This document shows, piece by piece, positions 20,708 through 29,649 of a stretch of 64,000 nt of DNA. Source of the DNA: an uncultured Pelagibacteraceae bacterium (GTDB lineage Bacteria; Pseudomonadota; Alphaproteobacteria; Pelagibacterales; Pelagibacteraceae); assembly GCA_902560625.1 (NCBI GenBank), contig CACEMD010000003.1, forward strand, positions 53,260 to 117,259, read 5' to 3'. Each line of letters starts with the position of its first letter. Position 1 is the first letter of the stretch. The notes under the pieces are model-generated. The model did not search any database and was not told where the DNA came from. It saw only the letters and a program-made list of their open reading frames with translations. Both the position numbers and the translations under genes were made by a program.

Positions 20708-21326
20708 AAAACCTAAATATTGGAATAAAGCAAAAAAATATTTATCAAAAAAAGATAAAACAATGAGCATTTTAATTAAAAGATATAAAGACAAGACACT
20801 CATAACTCGAGGAGATATTTTTTTTTCACTATGTAACAGTATAATTGGTCAACAAATAAGTGTTGCTGCAGCAAATTCTGTATTTTCTAAATTCAAATTG
20901 GCATGTAAAGGAAAAATAAAACCTAAAATTGTTAATAAAATAAATACGACAAAATTAAAAAAATGTGGATTAAGCAGACAAAAAGTAAAAGGTATTAAAA
21001 GTCTCGCGAAAAGCTTTCTAAATAAAACATTTGATCCAAATTTAATCTCAAAGATGGAGGACGAAGAAGCTATAATTTATCTTTCAAACTTAAGACAGAT
21101 CGGAAGATGGTCTGCTGAAATGATACTTCTATTCACTTTTAACAGACCAAATATATGGCCTATACAAGATATAGGTTTATTAAGATCAATTTCAAAAAAC
21201 TATAAAAAAAAATATTTGCCTCCCGAAAGATTTGTTAGTGAATTAAGAAATAGATTCTCCCCTTATTGTTCAGTAGCTACATGGTATTTATGGAGATCTA
21301 TAGATGATGATACTATTCAGTATTAA
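20700..21326 (+). CDS. DNA-3-methyladenine glycosylase II (AlkA-like HhH-GPD)
   Basis: SIIGQQISVAAANSVF, IGRWSAEMILLF, WPIQDIGL. Confidence 0.88.
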   Translation: MTKKPKYWNKAKKYLSKKDKTMSILIKRYKDKTLITRGDIFFSLCNSIIGQQISVAAANSVFSKFKLACKGKIKPKIVNKINTTKLKKCGLSRQKVKGIKSLAKSFLNKTFDPNLISKMEDEEAIIYLSNLRQIGRWSAEMILLFTFNRPNIWPIQDIGLLRSISKNYKKKYLPPERFVSELRNRFSPYCSVATWYLWRSIDDDTIQY

Positions 21327-21609
21327 TACTTTCGACTATCTGATGATGTCTTACAACATATCCGTTAAGAATATTATGTGCTTCCTGATACTCTTTAGAG
21401 TCATAACATTCTATAGCAGCATTATAATCAGGAAATTGTATAATAACAGTTCGGGGCGAGTCAATTCCTTCATTTGTTCTATTTTTTCCACCTCTAGCTA
21501 AGAATTTTCCAGAAAATTTTTCTACAGCTGGTATGGCTTTGGCAGCGTATTCTTTTAGTTTTTCCAAATTATCAATTTTTTCATATATACATACCCAATA
21601 AGCTTTCAT
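21313..21609 (-). CDS. DUF1330 family protein
   Basis: MKAYWVCIYEKI...LARGGKNRTNEGIDSPRTVIIQFPDYNAAIECYDSKEYQEA. Confidence 0.88.
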   Translation of the reverse strand: MKAYWVCIYEKIDNLEKLKEYAAKAIPAVEKFSGKFLARGGKNRTNEGIDSPRTVIIQFPDYNAAIECYDSKEYQEAHNILNGYVVRHHQIVESINTE

Positions 21610-22503
21610 TTAATCTATCCACCTTTCAAGTTTTTCTTTATTTTTAATTACATAATTTGGAAGTGTATCTAGATTTACTTTTACCAAATTAGCTCCAGTT
21701 CCTATTTTATTTTTAGAGGTCTGATCTAGACATAAATTATAAATAGCTTTTTTTTCTAAAATAAGTTTCTTTATTTTATCTATTCCAATTGGGTTTAAAT
21801 CATATTCTCTATGGTGAAGATACGATTTTAATTTATATTCAATTTCTTCTGGAGTTTTCAAATAAGAAAAATGCCAACCACCATCTTTTATAAATCTGAT
21901 ATTTGAGTATTTTTTTTTGCTGAAATAAACATCTATTCTCCACCAGGGGTAATTTTTATCTTTTATATTTCTAAGCCATTGAGGTGATATTAAATCTTTT
22001 TTTCTACAAGCTTTTGAACCAACCCATTTAAAATTATCAAATTTTAAATTAAATTTGTAGTACATCATATCTTGTTTAAAAAAAATAAATTTTTCTTTAG
22101 TCTTTTCTACATTTAAATTTTCAAGATTTGGTATTTCATCTAAATCTGAAATTATTATCCAATCATCCTTGTTAGCTTTTTTTAAACCTTTAGAAATAGT
22201 ATTTCTCTGAGCATTTTCTCTTCTTCCAGCATTTAAAATGTATTTTTGATTTATTCCTATTATACTTTCATTTGAATTAATTTCCTCAATTCCGTCAGGC
22301 TCTTGTTCTTGTATTATGTGAATAATTTTATTCTCAAACTTCTGAAAATTTTTTTTTTCAAATTTTAATTTTTTTACCTCTCCCTTATGATTAAATTTAC
22401 TTTCAACTACTACAAAATAATCCACATATTTATCTAAATAATTGAATCTAAGATCCAACAAAAGATCTTCGTCTAAGTACATAAAACAATCAAAAATTTT
22501 CAT
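21610..22503 (-). CDS. Glycosyltransferase family 17-like protein
   Basis: MKIFDCFMYLDEDLLLDLRFNYLDKYVDYFVVVESKFNHKG; DWIIISDLDEIPN. Confidence 0.82.
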   Translation of the reverse strand: MKIFDCFMYLDEDLLLDLRFNYLDKYVDYFVVVESKFNHKGEVKKLKFEKKNFQKFENKIIHIIQEQEPDGIEEINSNESIIGINQKYILNAGRRENAQRNTISKGLKKANKDDWIIISDLDEIPNLENLNVEKTKEKFIFFKQDMMYYKFNLKFDNFKWVGSKACRKKDLISPQWLRNIKDKNYPWWRIDVYFSKKKYSNIRFIKDGGWHFSYLKTPEEIEYKLKSYLHHREYDLNPIGIDKIKKLILEKKAIYNLCLDQTSKNKIGTGANLVKVNLDTLPNYVIKNKEKLERWID

Positions 22504-22579
22504 AATATTTTTTAAATAAACAATTCTTAAATATCACTATTTTACTTTTAATTTTCCATAATTAATAATATAAAATTAT

Positions 22580-23104
22580 ATGTCTGAAAAATTAATCGTA
22601 AGTTGGGATCAATATAACCAGACAGTAGAAAAATTAGCAATTCAAATAGATGAAAGCGGATATAAGCCAACTATATTAGTGGGTATAATGCGAGGAGCCG
22701 CACCCATGATTGATCTCTTAAGCAGGATATTTAAATTAAAGTGCGCCTACCTTGCTGTAGAATCTTATTCAGGAAAAGGGATAGAAGATGAACAAGGTGA
22801 TATAGTTTTTTCAAGAGAAATGAGCTCAATTGCCCCAAATATGGGCGGTAAAATATTATTATGTGATGATTTGTCCGATACGGGTATTACTTTTAATAAA
22901 AGTATAGATTGGTTAAAAAAATACGAACCAATAAAAAATAAAATAGAGAATATAAAAACAGCAACTCTTTGGAAAAAAAAAAAATCAGTTTTCAATCCTG
23001 ATTATTGTGCTGTAAAATTAAATTCAGATCCTTGGATAATCCAGCCTTTTGAGGTTTATGAAGAAACAAGAATTGAAGACATTAAAAAAAAACATAATAA
23101 ATAA
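22580..23104 (+). CDS. Purine phosphoribosyltransferase (Gpt-like)
   Basis: PRPP motif ILLCDDLSDTGITF; GIMRGAAPMIDLLSR. Confidence 0.82.
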   Translation: MSEKLIVSWDQYNQTVEKLAIQIDESGYKPTILVGIMRGAAPMIDLLSRIFKLKCAYLAVESYSGKGIEDEQGDIVFSREMSSIAPNMGGKILLCDDLSDTGITFNKSIDWLKKYEPIKNKIENIKTATLWKKKKSVFNPDYCAVKLNSDPWIIQPFEVYEETRIEDIKKKHNK

Positions 23105-23134
23105 AAAAGGCGATCTTGGAAGATCGCCTTTTTT
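23103..23134. terminator. Bidirectional intrinsic terminator between convergent phosphoribosyltransferase and NCS2 permease genes
   Basis: Perfect 14-bp palindrome aaaaaaggcgatct-tgga-agatcgcctttttt, giving a U-tract on both strands. Confidence 0.9.
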
Positions 23135-23159
23135 AATTATTTAAACTCTAACTAATAAC

Positions 23160-24470
23160 TTAAGCAACAGCAAAACTTACTACACTCAGAATTGCTATAA
23201 CCCAGATAGCTGGTGAAGTGCTTGAAAATTTTCCAGTAAATATCTTTATTAGTGCATATGATATAAAAGCTAGAGCAATACCATTGCTTATACTATATGT
23301 TAATGGCATAGCTATCATTGCAAGAACTGCAGGCGCAGACTCAGCTATATCATTCCATTCAATGTCAGTAATATTCCTGACAAATAAAACTGCCACATAT
23401 AACAATGCTGCCCCATCAATTTCTTTTGGTAAGCTGGTTGCAAGGGGTGCAAAAAATAAACAAGCTAAAAATAGCACACCTATAACTAACGATGTCATGC
23501 CGGTTCTTCCCCCTGCTTTTACTCCTGCTCCTGATTCAACATAGCTAGTAACAGTGGTTGTTCCCATTAAAGCACCTGCAACAGTTCCAACACTATCAGC
23601 CATCATAGCTTTATTTATATCTTGAACTCTTCCTTTAGAATCAACTTTGCCAGCAACATTAGCAACTGATGTTAAAGTTCCTGCTGTATCAAAGAAGTCA
23701 ATAAAAAGTAATGTAAAAATTACAGTCGACATACCTGCTGTAAAAGCAGCAGTAAGATCAAAATCTAAAAGATAAGTCATCGGAGGAATGCTTCCAACAA
23801 CACCATTAAATTTTGCAAGTCCAGTAACCCAAGCAACAATACTAAAAGCAATTATCCCAATAATTATATTTCCTTTGATGTTTAGTTTTTCCATCACAAT
23901 AATTGCAACAAAAGTCAAACATCCTAAAATGACTAATGGGTTTTTTATATCTCCCAGTGTTACAAGTGTAACTGGGTGATCACCGACAACACCCATAATT
24001 TCAAGACCAATTATCGCAAGGAACAAACCAATTCCCGCTCCAATTCCAAGTTTTAAACTTCTTGGTATTGAGTTTATCAACCAAGACCTAATAGGTGTTA
24101 AGGATATTATTAGAAACAATACCCCTGCAACTAATACTGCTCCTAATGCTGCTTGAGGAGTATATCCCATACCAGCAACAACTCCAAATGCAACAAAAGC
24201 ATTTATACCCATACCAGGTGCCAAACCAATTGGCCATGTTCTTCCGTAAAATGCCATGATGAAACAGGCAATCGCTGTAGCAAGAATTGTTGCTGTAAAA
24301 ACAGCACCAAAATCAAAGAAACCCTTTTCTGGGCCTGCAAACTCACCTGACAATATAAATGGATTTAAAAACATTATATAAGCCATTGTTAAGAAAGTTG
24401 TGACCCCAGCTATTACTTCTGTTTTAAAATCAGTTTTGTGTTTTTTATAATCAAAATATTTATCTAACAT
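23160..24470 (-). CDS. NCS2 family (AzgA/PbuG-type) adenine/guanine permease
   Basis: 436 aa; TFLTMAYIMFLNPFIL, GLAPGMGINAFVAFGV, DFFDTAGTL. Confidence 0.92.
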   Translation of the reverse strand: MLDKYFDYKKHKTDFKTEVIAGVTTFLTMAYIMFLNPFILSGEFAGPEKGFFDFGAVFTATILATAIACFIMAFYGRTWPIGLAPGMGINAFVAFGVVAGMGYTPQAALGAVLVAGVLFLIISLTPIRSWLINSIPRSLKLGIGAGIGLFLAIIGLEIMGVVGDHPVTLVTLGDIKNPLVILGCLTFVAIIVMEKLNIKGNIIIGIIAFSIVAWVTGLAKFNGVVGSIPPMTYLLDFDLTAAFTAGMSTVIFTLLFIDFFDTAGTLTSVANVAGKVDSKGRVQDINKAMMADSVGTVAGALMGTTTVTSYVESGAGVKAGGRTGMTSLVIGVLFLACLFFAPLATSLPKEIDGAALLYVAVLFVRNITDIEWNDIAESAPAVLAMIAMPLTYSISNGIALAFISYALIKIFTGKFSSTSPAIWVIAILSVVSFAVA

Positions 24471-24622
24471 TAGACCTCCAAATTCTAATTACATTATTTG
24501 ATTCGAATTAAAAAATCAGAGAGAAACCTTAAGAATATAAAAAAAATGTTATTAAATTAATATTATTTACAACTAGTGATTTAATATTTATTTTAGACAC
24601 ATTTTGATGATAGTTAATAACT

Positions 24623-24925
24623 ATGAAAATTAAATCACTAACTTTGATAATTTTACTTTTTTTGCTTACTTTTGGGTGCCAAACAGTAAAACAAAAATCT
24701 GACGAAATAGTTAAAAAAGAGAATGAAAAATTTGGAAAATATCTTGGTGAACAATCAATCAAACTTAAAATGGAGATTGGAGAGCCAAATGAAGATTTCA
24801 TTAGTGATATTGGTAATGAGATATTAATCTATAAGACTAAAAAATATGGATTACCCTGTGAAAGAAAATTTGAGGTAAATGCAACAGGAGTAATTATTGG
24901 CTTCTCAACAAGCGGGTGCATTTAG
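24623..24925 (+). CDS. Small lipoprotein of unknown function
   Basis: Lipobox LLTFGCQ; 100 aa ORF. Confidence 0.6.
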   Translation: MKIKSLTLIILLFLLTFGCQTVKQKSDEIVKKENEKFGKYLGEQSIKLKMEIGEPNEDFISDIGNEILIYKTKKYGLPCERKFEVNATGVIIGFSTSGCI

Positions 24926-24950
24926 AAAATTTTATGAAATTTTTTTTAAT

Positions 24951-24976
24951 TCTTGTGGGGAGCTTTCCCCACAAGC
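24951..24976. other. Strong hairpin between convergent lipoprotein and hsp20 genes
   Basis: CTTGTGGGGA-gctt-TCCCCACAAG inverted repeat; no U-tract 3' of it on either strand. Confidence 0.6.
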
Positions 24977-24987
24977 AAGGCTAAAAC

Positions 24988-25434
24988 TTACTTAATTTCA
25001 ATAAGTTTTTTCTTTTTATATTCTGGTACAATTCTTTCACAAGCAACTGTCAAAAGACCATCTTTAAGTTCTGCTCCATTCACTTTTACATCATCAGCAA
25101 TAGTGAAAGATCTTGCGAATTGTCTTTGAGAGATCCCCTTGTGAATTATCTCACCATTTTCATTTTTGTCATCTGTTTTATTAACTTGCTTTGTTCTTAC
25201 AGTTAATAAATTATCTTCAAACTCAACTTCGACGTCTTTCTTGTTAAAACCTGCAAGAGCAACTTCTATAGAGTACTTGTCCTTACCAGTCTTTCTAATG
25301 TTGTATGGTGGATAATTTGATTGAGTGCTCAAACTTCCATTCCCCAACATATTTTCAAATTGATCAAACATGTCGTCAAAACCAATTGAAAAAGGCCTTA
25401 GTGAGTTAAATATAGATAAATCCTTACTTGTCAT
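24988..25434 (-). CDS. hsp20: Small heat shock protein, Hsp20/IbpA family
   Basis: Alpha-crystallin domain; YSIEVALAGFNKKDVEVEFEDNLLTV; ATG at 25434 preceded by AAAGGAGGAUACU. Confidence 0.93.
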   Translation of the reverse strand: MTSKDLSIFNSLRPFSIGFDDMFDQFENMLGNGSLSTQSNYPPYNIRKTGKDKYSIEVALAGFNKKDVEVEFEDNLLTVRTKQVNKTDDKNENGEIIHKGISQRQFARSFTIADDVKVNGAELKDGLLTVACERIVPEYKKKKLIEIK

Positions 25435-25490
25435 AGTATCCTCCTTTGTTAGCAAGGTTGATGAAAGTCCCAACTGGCAACTTTCAAAAA
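25435..25490 (-). promoter_or_regulatory. ROSE-like RNA thermometer in the hsp20 5'UTR
   Basis: mRNA CCUUGCU-AACAA-AGGAGG (25457-25440): UYGCU motif pairs with the SD leaving one bulged G; upstream hairpin GAAAGU...ACUUUC (25485-25463). Confidence 0.7.
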
Positions 25491-25528
25491 TGATATAATA
25501 ATGATTTAATTTATTTCAAGTATTAAAC

Positions 25529-25963
25529 TTATAAACTATTGATTAATTCTGGAGCGATTTTTTTTGATTTTGCGTTGAATCTAATTTTTTTTATTTGCTC
25601 TAGATTTGATTTGTCTCCATCTACTACTACGAAGCCAATCATTCCCATATTTTTATGTGGTGTACACCAATAAGCATATATTCCTGGTACAGTAAATTTG
25701 TAAACTGCATCTTTATTAAATTTTGATTTAAATTTCTCAACACCTTCTGGAACTCCACCTTTAATGAATTCAACATTATGTCCCTTGGTAGTTGCTTTCC
25801 AAGTAACAATATCTCCTGAATTTATTCTTATAATTTTTTTTGAATAAACCATACTTTCTTTACCTTGTTTATTAAGCATCTCAATTGTTTCATCAGCAGC
25901 AAATAAAGTAGAAGATAATAAAAAGAATATGATTACAGTTTTTCTAAATATGTTTAAAATCAT
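25529..25963 (-). CDS. Pseudoazurin-like type I copper protein
   Basis: Signal peptide; GHNVEFIKGGVPEG; copper ligands in YWCTPHKNMGMIG. Confidence 0.88.
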   Translation of the reverse strand: MILNIFRKTVIIFFLLSSTLFAADETIEMLNKQGKESMVYSKKIIRINSGDIVTWKATTKGHNVEFIKGGVPEGVEKFKSKFNKDAVYKFTVPGIYAYWCTPHKNMGMIGFVVVDGDKSNLEQIKKIRFNAKSKKIAPELINSL

Positions 25964-26044
25964 AATGGACATACATTTGATATAACTAGTATTTTTTTAA
26001 ATTCAATAAACGTAATAGTTACATTACGACACACCAAAAAAACT

Positions 26045-28120
26045 TTAAATTTTATCTGTTATTTTTAATATAAAAGAATAGTCAAAAGCTAATTCTTCGA
26101 TTGCTCCATCTCTTCCAGATTTCCCACCATGTCCGGCATCCATCTCAGTTTTTAAAAGAAGCAAGTTATTATCTGTCTTTAGATCTCTTAATTTTGCAGT
26201 AAATTTTGCTGGTTCGTCAAATAAAACTCTATTATCACTTAAACTTGTTGTAATTAATATGTGAGGATAATCCATTTTCTTTATATTGTTATATGGTGCG
26301 TAGGAATGTATGTAATCAAAATGATCTTTATTTGCTTTTGCATTTCCAAATTCGTCAAATTCTCCAACGGTTAAAGGTAAGCTATGATCTAGGTTTGTTG
26401 TTAATGAGTCAACGAAGGGAACTGCCATAATTACTCCAAGAAATAAAGAAGGCGACTGGTTTACTACAGCTCCCATTAAAAGGCCACCAGCAGAGCCTCC
26501 CATCCCAATTATTTTTCCTTTAGAGGTATAATTATTTTTGATTAAGTATCTTCCAACAGAAATGTAATCTTCAAAAGTATTTTTTTTATTTAATAGCTTG
26601 CCTTCCTTCCACCACTTCATTCCTCTTTCCATCCCACCTCTAATGTGTGCAGTCACCCAAATAATATCTCTATCAACTAAACTTAGTCTTGATGATGAAA
26701 ATCCTGGAGACATAGAAGCCCCATATGATCCATAACCATAAAGTAGTAGATTTGCGTTTCCATCAATTTTTGTATTTTTATGCCTTAAAATTGTCATTGG
26801 AACCATTCTTCCATCGTGAGAAGGACATTCAAGTCGTTCAACTATATAATTTTCTGGAACATGACCTGAAGGTATTTCTTGTTCTTTAATTAATTTTTTT
26901 TCCTTTGTTTCTAAATTATAATCGTAAACTCTTGATTGGGTTTTGGGTGAGGAATATCCCAAACAAATATTGTTAGTATTTCTGTCTTCTTGTTTTAGTG
27001 AAATTCCAGGATCAATAACAATTTCATCCGTAAAATTAATTTCTTCTTCAATATTTGTTTTCGAATTTTTTACGAATATTTTTGCTATTGCGTTGCTAAT
27101 CTCGGATCTTAAAATCCAATTTTTTAAAAATGTAAGTCCTCCAATTAAAACTTCATTCTTAGCGGGTATGTAAGGTTTCCAATCTTGTTTAATAAGATCT
27201 TTACATCTATCAATTTTAAAATCTTCTGCATCCTCATTTGTGTGATTGTAAAAATACCCATTCCACGAATTTACAGAATATATTACACCTTTTTTTCTTT
27301 TTTTAATCAATCGTGGCTTTGGATTTTCTTCATTTGCACTAAAAAAATATTCTTCTGAGGTATTATGATTAGAAGTTTTAATAAAAAAATATTTTTCATC
27401 AGAGCTTAAAGAAATTCCTACTGTAAAGGCATCACTTTTTTCTTCAAATATTAATTCATCATTTTTTACTGGAGTACCAATTTTGTGTCTAAATATTTGC
27501 CTTGGTCTATGGAATTTGTCCAATTTTGAATAAAATATAAATTTATCATCTAGGCTGAAAGTAATGCTTCCAGAGGTATCTTTTATAGTTTCGGTTAACA
27601 TTTTATTTGTATCTATATCTCTTAAATATATTGAATAATATTCGGATCCTTTTAAATCTAATGAGTAACCTAAGTATTTATCATTCCAACTTATCTCTAG
27701 GTCTCCAACTCCAAAATATTCTGTATTAAGTTTTTCTTTTTCTTTATTTCCATTCCAAACCTCCTCGGTTTCATTACCACCTATTTTTTTTCTCAATTTT
27801 ATAGAGTAATTTCCCTCCTTCGTGGTTTTGGTCCAGTAGTAGTATTTCTTATCTTTAAAAGGCAAGGTTTCATCATCTAATTTTATTCTACCTTTAATTT
27901 CATCAAACAATTTTTTTTGAACTTTTGACGTATCTTCAAGATGAAATTTAGTATATTTGTTTTCTTCTTCTAAATATTTTCTTACCTCTGGTAAAAGTTT
28001 AGAACCATCTCTTAAAACTTCTAAAATATTTTCTTGATGTATCCAACTATAATTGTCCTCCCAATTGACATTGTGACAAGATTTTAGTTCTGGTTTTTTT
28101 TCAAGTTGTGGTACTTTCAT
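26045..28120 (-). CDS. ptrB: Oligopeptidase B (S9 prolyl oligopeptidase family)
   Basis: 691 aa; GGSAGGLLMGAVVNQSPSLF catalytic Ser, LLYGYGSYGASMSPGF. Confidence 0.93.
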   Translation of the reverse strand: MKVPQLEKKPELKSCHNVNWEDNYSWIHQENILEVLRDGSKLLPEVRKYLEEENKYTKFHLEDTSKVQKKLFDEIKGRIKLDDETLPFKDKKYYYWTKTTKEGNYSIKLRKKIGGNETEEVWNGNKEKEKLNTEYFGVGDLEISWNDKYLGYSLDLKGSEYYSIYLRDIDTNKMLTETIKDTSGSITFSLDDKFIFYSKLDKFHRPRQIFRHKIGTPVKNDELIFEEKSDAFTVGISLSSDEKYFFIKTSNHNTSEEYFFSANEENPKPRLIKKRKKGVIYSVNSWNGYFYNHTNEDAEDFKIDRCKDLIKQDWKPYIPAKNEVLIGGLTFLKNWILRSEISNAIAKIFVKNSKTNIEEEINFTDEIVIDPGISLKQEDRNTNNICLGYSSPKTQSRVYDYNLETKEKKLIKEQEIPSGHVPENYIVERLECPSHDGRMVPMTILRHKNTKIDGNANLLLYGYGSYGASMSPGFSSSRLSLVDRDIIWVTAHIRGGMERGMKWWKEGKLLNKKNTFEDYISVGRYLIKNNYTSKGKIIGMGGSAGGLLMGAVVNQSPSLFLGVIMAVPFVDSLTTNLDHSLPLTVGEFDEFGNAKANKDHFDYIHSYAPYNNIKKMDYPHILITTSLSDNRVLFDEPAKFTAKLRDLKTDNNLLLLKTEMDAGHGGKSGRDGAIEELAFDYSFILKITDKI

Positions 28121-28134
28121 CGTGTATTAAATAT

Positions 28135-28644
28135 ATGAATATTTTTATTATAACACTTATAATTTTTGTCACTATTTATATATTTTTAAATTGGTTTTCG
28201 CGTACATCTAGTAAGAAGATTTCTAAAGGAATTAGATCTTCTATTATTGTAATTTCAATAATTCTAGCTCTAATCATGGCCTTTGCTGGAAGATATATAT
28301 TTTCAGTCCCTTTTTTAATGATGGTTCTACCGCTTATAAAGACTAAAGCTGGATTATCAATTTTACAATTAGTTAGAATTTGGGGTTTATTAAGAGTATT
28401 AAAAAATTACGGAAGATTTAATTTTAATAATCTCGGCAAAAATTTAAATACCCAAAATATTTCATTAGAAGAAGCATACAGAATATTAAATTTAGATCCA
28501 AAAAAAAAGTATAACAAAGATCAAATACTTACTTCTTATAAAAAAATTATGAAGAAAATTCATCCAGATGTGAGCCCTGAACTTACACGACTTGCATCTA
28601 TAGTAAATGAAGCTAAAGATGTAATAATTAAAGATATCAGTTAA
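28135..28644 (+). CDS. Membrane-anchored DnaJ-domain protein
   Basis: TM segments plus SLEEAYRILNLDPKKKYNKDQILTSYKKIMKKIHPDVSPE. Confidence 0.8.
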   Translation: MNIFIITLIIFVTIYIFLNWFSRTSSKKISKGIRSSIIVISIILALIMAFAGRYIFSVPFLMMVLPLIKTKAGLSILQLVRIWGLLRVLKNYGRFNFNNLGKNLNTQNISLEEAYRILNLDPKKKYNKDQILTSYKKIMKKIHPDVSPELTRLASIVNEAKDVIIKDIS

Positions 28645-29600
28645 TTTAATAATTTACTATATAAGTCAAATATTTTTTCAGGATTAATTTTTTCCTTTCC
28701 TAAAGTATCATGCTTCACAATATCTTCTCCATCTGGAATTATAGGATACATTCTAGGACTATAATTTCCATATAATAATGGTGTATCCGATATTAAAACT
28801 ATAGTTGGTATATTTAAAGCTGCTGATAAATGACTAAAACTTGAGTCATTGCAGATTGCGATTTTACAATTTTTAATTATTGGGAGTATCTCATTAATTT
28901 TAAGCTTATCTAAAGGAATACATTTATCATTAAATTTTGATTTTAATATTTGGTTTAGAATAATCTGTTCTTCTTTTTTAGAACCTGTTGCTAAAAAGAA
29001 TTTACAATTATTCTGCTGAGTAGCTTTTTCCATGAATCTAATAAATGTTTCAGCTGGAATTCTTTTTGTTGGTCCAGATCCTCCTATTCCTAATAGTATA
29101 TTAATTTGACTATCTTCAATTCTGTATATCTTTTTAGCAGCTTGAATTTTTTTATCGTCAAGATTTATTAATGGATTACTTTGTACATCCTCACCTAATT
29201 GCAACTTAATGAATTCTTTTGCAGCATTAACTATATGCTGTTTTTTTTTTTGAAATAATGGATATTGATATATATTTTTTATGCCTGTCATTTTTGCTAT
29301 TAAGTAATATCTTAGAGAAGAATTAAAAATATAGACTTGTTCAAATTCGTATTTCTTAAGATCTTTAACTAATTTTAGAGTACCCAAAACACCATCATGA
29401 CTACCGTTTTTTCCATTTCTATCTAGGTAAATTATTTTTTCTATATTTTTATTTTTTGATAAATACTCTTCAGCTTTAGAATTTTCCTTAACAAGAATAC
29501 TTACTGAGGTTTTATATTTCTTTGCGATTGCTTCAATAAAAGGTAGAAAAATAATCATATCGCCAATACCCATTCTGTTTTGTACTGCTAATATTTTCAT
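28641..29600 (-). CDS. Glycosyltransferase family 9 (ADP-heptose:LPS heptosyltransferase-like)
   Basis: NRMGIGDMIIFLPFIEAI; GIGGSGPTKRIPAETF; ICNDSSFSHLSAAL. Confidence 0.88.
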   Translation of the reverse strand: MKILAVQNRMGIGDMIIFLPFIEAIAKKYKTSVSILVKENSKAEEYLSKNKNIEKIIYLDRNGKNGSHDGVLGTLKLVKDLKKYEFEQVYIFNSSLRYYLIAKMTGIKNIYQYPLFQKKKQHIVNAAKEFIKLQLGEDVQSNPLINLDDKKIQAAKKIYRIEDSQINILLGIGGSGPTKRIPAETFIRFMEKATQQNNCKFFLATGSKKEEQIILNQILKSKFNDKCIPLDKLKINEILPIIKNCKIAICNDSSFSHLSAALNIPTIVLISDTPLLYGNYSPRMYPIIPDGEDIVKHDTLGKEKINPEKIFDLYSKLLN

Positions 29601-29649
29601 AAGATTTTTTGAACTTTACTAAAATTTTTTTTTTATATAAGTTTTATTT

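Noticed and set aside
24471-24622. Possible purine riboswitch upstream of NCS2 permease
   Set aside because: No conserved purine-riboswitch three-way-junction sequence seen; the TTCGAAT word present is a chance T-loop-like string without tRNA stems.
25435-25473. Extended Hsp20 start MGLSSTLLTKEDT
   Set aside because: Would translate through the SD and the thermometer; ATG at 25434 has an ideal AAAGGAGG spacing.
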